Below are positions 1 through 6,108 of a stretch of DNA of 6,856 bases, piece after piece. The DNA comes from Nitrospirota bacterium. GTDB taxonomy: Bacteria > Nitrospirota > Nitrospiria > Nitrospirales > Nitrospiraceae. The notes under the pieces were generated by a model. That model was not told the DNA's origin and searched no databases. It worked only from the letters and a program-made list of their open reading frames with translations. Each line of letters starts with the position of its first letter. Positions within the stretch are counted from its first letter, which is position 1. The stretch covers positions 1-6,856 of the forward strand of contig JACRQB010000112.1 of the NCBI GenBank assembly GCA_016222925.1, given 5' to 3'. The position numbers and the translations under genes were made by a program.

Positions 1-1
1 C

Positions 2-1510
2 AAGCAATATCCCTATGTGCGGCTGCCCATCAAAGAAGATTTCCCACGACTCTCGATCGTGCGCCGCGTGCAAAAAGATGGGGCCCTCTACTACGGCCCC
101 TATACCCCGGCGAACGCGCTCCGGGAGACGTTGAAAGTCATCAAACACGTCTTCCCTCTCGCCACATGCAGGATCGACATCGACGGGACCGCCGACCGTG
201 CCTGCATCGAGTTTGAGATCAAGCGATGTATGGCACCTTGCACCGGCAATCAGTCGAGAGAGGAGTACCACCAGATTGTCAAACAGGTCCGCCAGTTTTT
301 GGAAGGCCGGGATCATGAGTTACTGGACGATCTCCGTGCCCGCATGGAACTGGCTGCCGAGCGGGAGGAATTCGAAGAAGCGGCCCGGCTGCGGGACCGC
401 CTCTTCAAGATCCAACGCATGCTGGAAAAGCAGCGGATCACGCAGACCTCGGCAACTGATCAGGACGTCATCGGCTTGGCCAGACAGGGTTCGGCAGTGG
501 ACCTCCAGATCCTGTTCGTGCGCGGCGGCTTGCTGATCGGACGGAAAGATTTCTTCTGGCCTCAGTCGGCTGATGCCCAGGACGAGGAGCTGGTCCGCTC
601 CGCGATTGAACAATTCTATAACAAGGACGGGCAGCCGCCCAGAGAAGTCCTCGTCCCGACTGATCTGGAAGACGCCGCGCTGATTCAACAATGGCTCTCC
701 GAGAAGCGAGGGGAATCCGTTCATGTGCGTTCGCCTGAGCGAGGCGCCAAACATCAGTTGGTCCTTTTAGCCGAGGAGAATGCAACTGCGGCTGTCGCCG
801 ATCATTTGCGCGATGAGGAACGTGACCGGCAAGCGGGCGAGGAACTGAAACGGCTGCTGAGACTGGAACGGGCTCCCCGTCGGATCGAAGGATTCGACAT
901 CTCGAATACGATGGGCCACGACTCCGTCGCCTCAATGGTTGTTTGGGAAGACGGACAAATGAAGAAGACGGACTATCGGCGGTTCAAAATCCAAACGGTC
1001 GCAGGGGCTAATGACTTCGCCAGCATGAAGGAGGTGGTTACGCGTCGCTATGGACAAGAAGAGTGCTTGGCTCAACCGGATCTGATTCTCATTGATGGAG
1101 GATTAGGTCAACTGGCTGCCGCACTGGAGGGGCTCAAAGAGGCTGGACAATCGGGTCTGCCGGTCCTTGGGCTGGCCAAGGCCCGCGGCGACAAAGAGGA
1201 GCGTGTCTTCTTGGCAGGGAGAAAAAACCCGATTGTCCTCAGACCCACCTCTCCGGCCACCCATCTCTTACAACATATTCGTGACGAAGCGCATCGCTTC
1301 GCGATTACCTTCCACAGGAAGCTGCGCGGCAAATCACTCGTCAGTTCAAAACTGGATCAGGTCATTGGGATCGGGGAGATTCGGCGCAATCAACTCCTAG
1401 AGAAATTTGGCAGCCTCGACAAAGTGGTGTCAGCCAGCGACGAAGCCCTACAGGAGGCCGGACTCAATGCGGAAACCGTGTTGAATCTCCGCCGGGCACT
1501 TGAACAGTAG
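2..1510 (+). CDS. uvrC: UvrABC excinuclease subunit C, 5'-truncated by the window edge
   Basis: UvrC makes both incisions around bulky DNA lesions after UvrA/UvrB damage recognition, in the cytoplasm. The frame is open from base 2 and reads KQYPYVRLPIKEDFPRL, which aligns with the UvrC segment just after the N-terminal GIY-YIG nuclease. The GTG at 17 is therefore an internal codon, and about 90 residues lie outside the window. Counting from that GTG as residue 1: a four-cysteine cluster C51-x11-C63-x7-C71-x3-C75, the kind reported to bind Fe-S in UvrC; a UVR (UvrB-binding) helix pair at about 100-139; and an RNase H-like 5'-incision domain with the DDDH set at D294 (FDIS), D333, D360 (IDGG) and H433. 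These spacings match E. coli D399/D438/D466/H538. A C-terminal helix-hairpin-helix DNA-binding region runs from about 447 to 497. All key residues present in the window are intact. It ends in TAG, convergent with the next gene, 24 bp away. Confidence 0.97.
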   Translation, partial: KQYPYVRLPIKEDFPRLSIVRRVQKDGALYYGPYTPANALRETLKVIKHVFPLATCRIDIDGTADRACIEFEIKRCMAPCTGNQSREEYHQIVKQVRQFLEGRDHELLDDLRARMELAAEREEFEEAARLRDRLFKIQRMLEKQRITQTSATDQDVIGLARQGSAVDLQILFVRGGLLIGRKDFFWPQSADAQDEELVRSAIEQFYNKDGQPPREVLVPTDLEDAALIQQWLSEKRGESVHVRSPERGAKHQLVLLAEENATAAVADHLRDEERDRQAGEELKRLLRLERAPRRIEGFDISNTMGHDSVASMVVWEDGQMKKTDYRRFKIQTVAGANDFASMKEVVTRRYGQEECLAQPDLILIDGGLGQLAAALEGLKEAGQSGLPVLGLAKARGDKEERVFLAGRKNPIVLRPTSPATHLLQHIRDEAHRFAITFHRKLRGKSLVSSKLDQVIGIGEIRRNQLLEKFGSLDKVVSASDEALQEAGLNAETVLNLRRALEQ

Positions 1511-1534
1511 TGGTCATCGGCCTCCATTCGTCGC

Positions 1535-2777
1535 CTAAAATAGATACCGGAAACTGAACGTCCCCAGATGTACGAACGCGTGGTAGGTCCCATCCACGGT
1601 CGGATTTTGGTTGCCGGCTACCGTGCGTGATTCGTAGAACCACTCCTGATAGGCAAGATCGAGCCCGATGCCTTTCGGCCACAAGGCTGACTCCCCACTG
1701 CAAGGAATCATGCCTAGAAAACGTCCGGAGCCCTTACAAAGAAAGCCCACGCCAAGAGATAGGGTATGAGCCGGCAATGAAATGATGCCAGGATTAAAGG
1801 TCCGATCGGGAACCGGATCTTCCGTGTACGTATAGCCGGACCGAGCTGCGACCTCCCAGTTCGGCAACCAGCGTGGATTGAGCCACTTGTATTCGGTTCC
1901 AACCGCAATCACCGGGACGTTCTTCCACTGTTGAGACTGTGGAATCGGCGCCCCGTTCGACAGCCGGACATCCAGATGTCTATTCAGACTCCATCCTACA
2001 TACTCGACATCGAGTTCGACCTTCCATTCTCGCTCCGCACTGCGCACCGGCCAGATAGCGACGGCTCCGGTAGCCATTTGCGGCAGCACTAGATCGGTGG
2101 AGGCATCGGCCACCTTCGCTCCGTTGACGAACAACGACCCATTTAACGGCAACACCGCTTGACTGCGATAGACCAACCCGATTGAGACGACCGGTTTACC
2201 AGCTTCGTTCCTGAATGGAGTATAGAGCAGGCTGGCCGTCACTCCCGCTCCGGTCCCTGTCCCGTTCAGTTCGATGGACGCCCCCGCTGGAATTCCAAGA
2301 GCGCCTGCACTGATCTGTTTCTGCTCGACATGCCCCTCGCCAAGAAACTTATAGGCAATCGTGGGTTTGAGAGCGATCAGCGGCAGCTCCGCCGATGTCA
2401 CAGCCGTGTTGAACGGGCCATCGATCGGGAAGCGTGTCCTCAAGCCGAAGGACGATGTCAGCCCTAGACCTATCGTAACAGCAGAGAAACGTGGTACGCC
2501 AAGCGCTCCAAGGTTGGCGCTGAGGTACGTGTGCCCGGGTGGAGGGAAGCTGACGCTTCCTCCGAAATCACCTCGAGTATCAACTCCGGAAATGCTCTTC
2601 GCCTTAATGGAACCGCCAAGTAACGCGATCCCAAATACTCCCTGGATCCTGTGGTTGAAACCGCAGCGCCTGAGCAGTTGCGAGTACAGGAGTCAGAAAC
2701 AACACAACCACTACGGCCATCACTTCGGCTGCAACCCTAGTACGAGGAAGGCAACCTGATGAAGTAAGCTGACGCAT
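1535..2777 (-). pseudogene. FadL/OmpP1/TodX-family outer-membrane transporter, broken by deletion and frame change
   Basis: FadL-family 14-strand barrels carry hydrophobic molecules (long-chain fatty acids, aromatics) across the outer membrane. Two pieces are visible. Piece one starts at ATG 2775-2777 and runs 57 codons to TAA 2604-2606. It holds a good signal peptide: arginines, then AVVVVLFLTP, then a cut after A-Q-A at residue 37 and a mature start LRFQPQDPGSI. Piece two is in another frame, open from 2692 to TAG 1535-1537. Family-like sequence begins near 2620 (LLGGSIKAKSISG) and continues with the strand pattern typical of the family (GLTSSFGLRTRFPID, KPTIAYKF, VSIGLVYRS, VELDVEYVGWS, ARSGYTYTEDPVP). 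It ends in Phe (FSFRYLF), the usual barrel C-terminus. Absent from both pieces is the N-terminal hatch with its conserved ADD...NPAG region, roughly 40-50 codons. The deletion point is near 2617-2634. A TTG at 2441-2443 can be read as a start, but it lies inside a barrel strand and has homology upstream, so it is not the true start. Family assignment is firm. Loss of function is inferred. Confidence 0.8.
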
Positions 2778-2857
2778 AGCTATGCTGGCTACTTGTTGCT
2801 TTTCTCCCTCCGACTTTTCTAGACCAATAGCCTACTTCATCGTCATAGGCATAGATC

Positions 2858-2887
2858 CGTATAGACCTAGTTGGTAGGCCCTATCAA
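2858..2887 (-). promoter_or_regulatory. Possible promoter for the FadL-family gene
   Basis: Read on the minus strand, TTGATA (2882-2887; 5/6 to the -35 consensus) is followed after 18 bp by TATACG (2858-2863; 4/6 to the -10 consensus), about 80 bp upstream of the ATG. The match is modest and rests only on the hexamers and their spacing. The small dyad at 2866-2878 lies between the two hexamers. Confidence 0.3.
2866..2878. promoter_or_regulatory. Short dyad in the fadL-like/luxR intergenic region, possible operator
   Basis: CCTAGTTGGTAGG has inverted 4-bp arms CCTA/TAGG. Its centre is about 45 bp upstream of the start site predicted from the TATAAT at 2905-2910, close to the -42 position used by activating LuxR proteins. 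It also falls inside the possible opposite-strand promoter. The arms are short, it is not a CTG-N10-CAG match, and chance occurrence is likely enough that it should be held loosely. Confidence 0.22.
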
Positions 2888-2904
2888 ATTTTGTTTCGTT
2901 TTTC

Positions 2905-2910
2905 TATAAT
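2905..2910 (+). promoter_or_regulatory. -10 box of the luxR-type gene
   Basis: A perfect TATAAT lies 41 bp upstream of the luxR-type ATG in an AT-rich stretch. No good -35 hexamer sits 16-18 bp upstream (bases 2882-2888 read TATCAAA), as expected of a promoter that needs an activator or is weak. Confidence 0.45.
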
Positions 2911-2940
2911 GTTCTCCCAATTTCGATTCTCCTCACATTT

Positions 2941-2945
2941 GGAGG
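2941..2945 (+). promoter_or_regulatory. Ribosome binding site of the luxR-type gene
   Basis: GGAGG sits 6 bases before the ATG at 2952. This ideal spacing fixes the start. Confidence 0.8.
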
Positions 2946-2951
2946 CTCCCT

Positions 2952-3764
2952 ATGGCACAGGTGGAACAGACTGAAACAAACAAGCGCCCTTTCCCCCGCC
3001 AACTCTTCGAATCGCTTTCAAAAACTGAATGCACGGCGTTTGTCGAAGCGCTCCATTACACGGTTGAAGCGGACTCTACCGCTGATATCAAAGAGGCGCT
3101 GGTCCAGTTTCAAAATTTGTTTCCTTTTACGAGAGTAATTGGTGGCCTCGCCCGCCTCACAGCCAACGGTCGTTTCGACGGGTTTACCAACGTCATCAAT
3201 GTGAGCTATCCGGATGAATGGATTAAGCTCTACTGGCAAAATGGCTACTTCGAGGTTGATCCGATCTTCCAGACTGCACTGAATAAACCCGGCACTCAAC
3301 ACTGGGGCACAACCTATCGCAAGGCAACCTCTCCGAAACAGCAGGAATTCATGGCCGCAGCAAAGGAATTTGGACTTGGAGATGGGATTACAACCGGATC
3401 TGCCGATCCAGCTTGCGGAGTCGCGACCTTCTGTTCCTTTGCTTCCGCCGATAGCGTGGATGCTACGCGATATGTGCCACTCATTGAGTATTTCGGATAC
3501 TATGTCCATCTGGCGCTCTTACGCACGGCTCCTGCAAAGGCCCAATCAATGGATCGCTGTGTAAAGCAGTTAACGCTGAGGGAGTTGAGGATTCTGAACT
3601 GGGTCAAGAATGGCAAGACGAATTGGGAAATCGCCCAAATCATGGGTGTGACCGAGCGCACAATTCGATTCCATGTCGAAAGCATTTTTTCCAAGCTGGA
3701 TGTCACGTCACGGTCTCAAGCTGTTGCCACTGCCATTGAGCATGGCTTACCGAATGTGGTCTAG
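2952..3764 (+). CDS. LuxR-family acyl-homoserine-lactone receptor / transcriptional regulator
   Basis: A cytoplasmic transcription factor of 270 residues with the two-domain plan of AHL receptors. The autoinducer-binding domain covers about 30-190. All six ligand-pocket and fold residues match TraR: W90, Y94, D103-P104, W118 and G145, equivalent to W57, Y61, D70-P71, W85 and G113. The GerE-type helix-turn-helix covers about 206-264 (LTLRELRILNWVKNGKTNWE onward) with the three hallmark residues E211, L215 and G221 at the same relative spacing as TraR E178, L182 and G188. Having all nine residues argues for a true AHL binder, not a degenerate LuxR-like protein. It is slightly longer than the usual 235-255 residues because of an N-terminal extension of about 20. 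The start is set by GGAGG six bases upstream. It faces the luxI-type gene tail to tail and is divergent from the fadL-like gene. It is the obvious candidate to bind the palindrome at 4513-4536. Confidence 0.94.
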   Translation: MAQVEQTETNKRPFPRQLFESLSKTECTAFVEALHYTVEADSTADIKEALVQFQNLFPFTRVIGGLARLTANGRFDGFTNVINVSYPDEWIKLYWQNGYFEVDPIFQTALNKPGTQHWGTTYRKATSPKQQEFMAAAKEFGLGDGITTGSADPACGVATFCSFASADSVDATRYVPLIEYFGYYVHLALLRTAPAKAQSMDRCVKQLTLRELRILNWVKNGKTNWEIAQIMGVTERTIRFHVESIFSKLDVTSRSQAVATAIEHGLPNVV

Positions 3765-3812
3765 GTGCTCCGCATGACCTTCATGACCGACGCCGTGTCG
3801 CTACGTTCCATG

Positions 3813-4428
3813 TTACACCAACGCTGATATGTCCGGGCTGAAGGTTGAGGTTCGCCCTGTCACCACGGTGCCCGCTGAAGTCGTCAGCGTAGAAATCCAC
3901 TCAAGAAAATCCGGCCGCTTTTGCATATTCTCTTCGTCAAAACGGACCATGTCGTAGATCGCCGCGACCGCTCCCATACCGAATCTCGTTTTCCACTGCC
4001 CATTGGTAAATCCCTTTCAACACTCCCAGCATGATTCGGCTTGAAAGCTTCGCATCCCGAATGTCAGGATTGACGGCAAGCCTCGTGATTTCCGCCGTAT
4101 CCGGCGCTTTCCTTATGGCGTACCCCTTGTGAAGCAGCGCTCCAAATTCATTCTCCAGCATGAATTTCCCGGAAGGAGGAAGAAGACGCGCCATGCCGAG
4201 CAGCGTCCCGTCGTAGCCGAAAAGCCCCACCGTCACACCCCAGAGATCATACATATCCATCTCCTTGCCATCTTCCGTCGGCGGCACCCAGCGTAACGTC
4301 TCCGCAAAAACGCGATGCCGTAGGCGATAAGCCTGCTGTAAGTCGGACTCGTCTTTGAGCGTCTTGACGAGAAACTCTCCCTCGTAGAATGCAATCTCTT
4401 TATGCTCTCCGGCTGTTACGACCTGCAT
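3813..4428 (-). pseudogene. LuxI-family acyl-homoserine-lactone synthase, broken by internal deletion and frame change
   Basis: LuxI enzymes make AHLs from S-adenosylmethionine and an acyl carrier (acyl-ACP or acyl-CoA). The gene starts at ATG 4426-4428 behind GGAGG. Its N-terminal part is unmistakable and complete. R37, F41, W47, E56, D58 and D61 have exactly the spacing of EsaI/LuxI R24, F28, W34, E43, D45 and D48. R81 follows in ARLLPPSGK, and E113/R116 in AEITRLAV. Family-like sequence runs to ENEIRYG (residue 152, base 3973). The frame then gives eleven unrelated residues and stops at TGA 3937-3939. In the next frame, from about 3971 to TAA 3813-3815, lies a convincing LuxI tail of 52 residues (AVAAIYDMVRFDEENMQKRP, then DFLEW). 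About 25-30 residues that normally join these parts, the end of the acyl-CoA/ACP-binding fold, are absent, so a single-base error cannot explain the break. Probably inactive. A truncated 163-residue protein could still be made. Confidence 0.85.
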
Positions 4429-4433
4429 GATTG

Positions 4434-4439
4434 CCTCCT
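4434..4439 (-). promoter_or_regulatory. Ribosome binding site of the luxI-type gene
   Basis: On the minus strand, AGGAGG lies five bases before the ATG at 4428. The translation signal is still strong although the coding region is broken, which suggests recent decay. Confidence 0.75.
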
Positions 4440-4512
4440 CTTATGGCGGGTAGCTAATAGGGCTGATTGACCAGGAAATGGTGGCGGATGGTTCCACTTC
4501 GGGTGCTAAACG

Positions 4513-4536
4513 TCACCTGGCGTATCCGCCAGGTGA
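4513..4536. promoter_or_regulatory. Lux-box-like perfect inverted repeat between luxI-type gene and histidine kinase
   Basis: Two perfect 10-bp arms, TCACCTGGCG (4513-4522) and CGCCAGGTGA (4527-4536), flank the spacer TATC. The inner 20 bp (4515-4534) have the form ACCTG-N10-CAGGT, that is CTG-N10-CAG, the core pattern of lux-type boxes bound by LuxR-AHL dimers. It lies about 85 bp from the luxI-type ATG and 94 bp from the kinase GTG. On the plus strand a TACAAG (4556-4561) would place the box centre near -43, the class II activator position. On the minus strand TATTAG (4454-4459) would place it near -78, a class I position. It could therefore serve either or both directions. The symmetry is seen directly; binding by the LuxR-type protein is inferred. 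Confidence 0.65.
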
Positions 4537-4582
4537 TTTGCTAGTCTCCCCCGCGTACAAGAGCCTATGTAACGTCCACTCT

Positions 4583-4588
4583 TAAAAT
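4583..4588 (+). promoter_or_regulatory. Alternative -10 box for the kinase operon
   Basis: TAAAAT matches five of six bases of the -10 consensus, 42 bp before the GTG start. No recognisable -35 hexamer lies 16-18 bp upstream. TACAAG at 4556-4561 is the competing candidate and fits the lux-box spacing better. Confidence 0.3.
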
Positions 4589-4592
4589 AGGA

Positions 4593-4614
4593 TTGCGAAT
4601 TATTTTGATCGCAA
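4593..4614. promoter_or_regulatory. Inverted repeat TTGCGA-N10-TCGCAA just upstream of the kinase ribosome binding site
   Basis: Perfect 6-bp arms (4593-4598 and 4609-4614) are separated by an AT-rich 10-base centre. The repeat ends two bases before the AAGGAGG. Its position between the likely start site and the ribosome binding site suits a repressor operator or a leader hairpin. No T-run follows, so it is not a standard terminator. No regulator family is recognised. Confidence 0.35.
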
Positions 4615-4616
4615 AA

Positions 4617-4623
4617 AAGGAGG
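4617..4623 (+). promoter_or_regulatory. Ribosome binding site deciding the GTG start of the histidine kinase
   Basis: AAGGAGG lies seven bases before GTG 4631 and no competing ATG sits nearby. The GTG is therefore the likely start despite being a non-ATG codon. Confidence 0.75.
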
Positions 4624-4630
4624 AACCGGC

Positions 4631-5431
4631 GTGACTCAAGGTAAGACCAGTTTTCAATTGCTGGACGGTGGACTTCTCTCCAGATCAACATTGTCGACAG
4701 CTCGGTCGGTACGACCACCAACGGACTCTCTCGACCTCTGCGGGTTGAAGCCTTGCGAAGGCGAGTTAACGGCCGCGTTCAAAGCGACTGAAAACCGGTT
4801 GAGTAAACTCCTGGAAGATCGGAACCGTATCGGCCGAGACCTGCATGACTCCGTGCTGCAATCGTTGTATGCCATTGGATTGAACATTGAAGCGGTTCGG
4901 CGGACCAGGAGCAATCAGACAGTGGAAGGGAAAGAGGCCGACGACCGGATGGTCGACCAGATCAATCAACTGATTCATGAAGTCCGTGGGATGATTCGAG
5001 AGATAGAGTCGGGGAGTGTCCAGGAGTTTGACTTGTCGTCGGAGCTCTCCGCGTTATGTACAACCTACGAGCAAACTGGGCGGTTATCGGTAAAACTGAA
5101 TATCCAGCGTGGCCCCATGGATGTACTGACGCACGAGGAAGAGCGAGAAATCCTGAATATCGTGCGAGAGGCGCTCAGCAACTGCGCACGCCACGCCAAC
5201 GCAACCCGGGCGGTCATCTCGATCCGCATGCGAGACGCGAGAATTCGGGTGAGCATCCTGGACAATGGCATCGGATTTTCATCGGCTGGGCAGCCGCGAG
5301 GATACGGGCTTGCTAACATGGAGGCTCGAGCGAAGCGACTCGGTGGGTTCTTGCGGGTTCAGTCCAAGACAGGAGAAGGGACGCAAGTCATCGCAGAGTT
5401 TTCTTTGGAACCTGAGTTGACATCCATATGA
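4631..5431 (+). CDS. Soluble NarL/DesK-type sensor histidine kinase (HisKA_3 + HATPase_c)
   Basis: A 266-residue histidine kinase that should autophosphorylate and pass phosphate to the response regulator encoded next to it. Residues 1-48 match no domain I recognise. A charged, likely coiled-coil stretch (about 49-66) leads into the HisKA_3 dimerisation helix with phospho-acceptor H72 in RDLHDSVLQSLYAIGLNIE. The ATP-binding domain shows the N box (E180, N184, and H188-A189), the G1 box D211-N-G-I-G-F, and the G2 box RGYGLANM (223-230), followed by GGxLxVxSxxGEGT-type sequence. All catalytic boxes are intact. There is no membrane helix, signal peptide, PAS, GAF or HAMP domain. The protein is cytoplasmic and probably senses through a partner or its short N-terminus. 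The stop codon overlaps the next start as ATGA (5428-5431), so translation is coupled. Upstream lies the lux-box-like repeat, which suggests control by quorum sensing. Confidence 0.94.
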   Translation: MTQGKTSFQLLDGGLLSRSTLSTARSVRPPTDSLDLCGLKPCEGELTAAFKATENRLSKLLEDRNRIGRDLHDSVLQSLYAIGLNIEAVRRTRSNQTVEGKEADDRMVDQINQLIHEVRGMIREIESGSVQEFDLSSELSALCTTYEQTGRLSVKLNIQRGPMDVLTHEEEREILNIVREALSNCARHANATRAVISIRMRDARIRVSILDNGIGFSSAGQPRGYGLANMEARAKRLGGFLRVQSKTGEGTQVIAEFSLEPELTSI

Positions 5432-6108
5432 AAGCATCACCGACCAATATCATTCTTATTGACGACCATGAGATGGTTCGTCGTGGGTTGCGTGCGCTGC
5501 TTCAGCTCGAACCGGATATGGCGATCGTCGAGGAGGCCGCGACCGTGGCGGACGGTGTCGCTGCCGTTGAGCGTCTGGCTCCTCAAATGGTGTTACTCGA
5601 CGTAAAACTTCCGGACGCTTCGCTGACCGAAGCCTGTCGACGACTGCTGACTGTGGCGCCGAAGCTTCGGATCCTCGTCCTGACTAGTTACGCCGAAGAT
5701 TCCACGGTGATGGCTGCCGTCCAAAACGGGGCCCATGGCTACGTCCTCAAGGATATCCGAATGGATGAGCTGCTTCGTGCCATTCGTACGGTCGCCAGCG
5801 GCCAGGGGTACCTTGACCCGCGAGTCACCCAGCAAGCCCTGCGTTGGATTCGGACCAGTTCACACCTTGGAGTGACCTCTCATGGGACTTCTCGACTTTC
5901 TCCGCAAGAACGCTTAATCCTGCCGCTTCTGGCTGAAGGAAAAACGAACAAGGAGATCGCCGTCCAGCTTCGTTTGAGCGACAAAACGGTGAAGAACTAC
6001 CTGGCAAATATCTTTGACAAGCTTCATGTCAAGCGTCGGACAGAAGCCGTTGCCTGGTTCATGAAGGAAGCCCAGGTACCCGGTGGTGCGAGAAGTCAAA
6101 GTTTCTAG
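5428..6108 (+). CDS. NarL/FixJ-family response regulator (receiver + LuxR-type HTH)
   Basis: A 226-residue DNA-binding response regulator, the likely phosphate acceptor of the preceding kinase. The receiver domain (about 6-122) has the acidic pair D12-D13, phospho-acceptor D58 (VLLDVKLPD), T86 and K108 (YVLKD), so it should be phosphorylated normally. A linker leads to a GerE/NarL-type helix-turn-helix at about 156-212 (LSPQERLILPLLAEGKTNKE, then IAVQLRLSDKTVKNYLANIF). The TVKNY recognition segment recalls the DevR/DosR and NarL groups. Its ATG overlaps the kinase TGA by four bases, indicating one transcript and coupled translation. Its TAG stop (6106-6108) falls inside the left inverted end of the repeat that follows, so the last few residues (GARSQSF) may have been changed by insertion of that repeat. 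Target genes are unknown. Confidence 0.95.
   Translation: MKASPTNIILIDDHEMVRRGLRALLQLEPDMAIVEEAATVADGVAAVERLAPQMVLLDVKLPDASLTEACRRLLTVAPKLRILVLTSYAEDSTVMAAVQNGAHGYVLKDIRMDELLRAIRTVASGQGYLDPRVTQQALRWIRTSSHLGVTSHGTSRLSPQERLILPLLAEGKTNKEIAVQLRLSDKTVKNYLANIFDKLHVKRRTEAVAWFMKEAQVPGGARSQSF

Noticed and set aside
2649..2666. Imperfect palindrome CTGTGGTT/AACCGCAG near the fadL-like break, considered as a second lux box
   Set aside because: The spacing is CTG-N12-CAG, not N10, and it lies inside the coding remnant of the broken gene away from any promoter.
2361..2759. A 132-codon plus-strand open frame over the start of the FadL-type gene
   Set aside because: It is antisense to clear FadL-family sequence, has no ribosome binding site and its translation shows no domain character.
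3018..3509. A 163-codon minus-strand open frame inside the luxR-type gene
   Set aside because: It is antisense to the autoinducer-binding domain, whose signature residues are all in place on the plus strand.
3773..3789. Short direct repeat CATGACC...CATGACC between the convergent luxR-type and luxI-type genes
   Set aside because: Two seven-base copies close together are easily expected by chance and nothing else marks a site there.
3937..3972. Eleven-residue tail after ENEIRYG taken as a genuine alternative LuxI C-terminus
   Set aside because: It has no family resemblance, while the adjacent frame contains an evident LuxI tail directly downstream.
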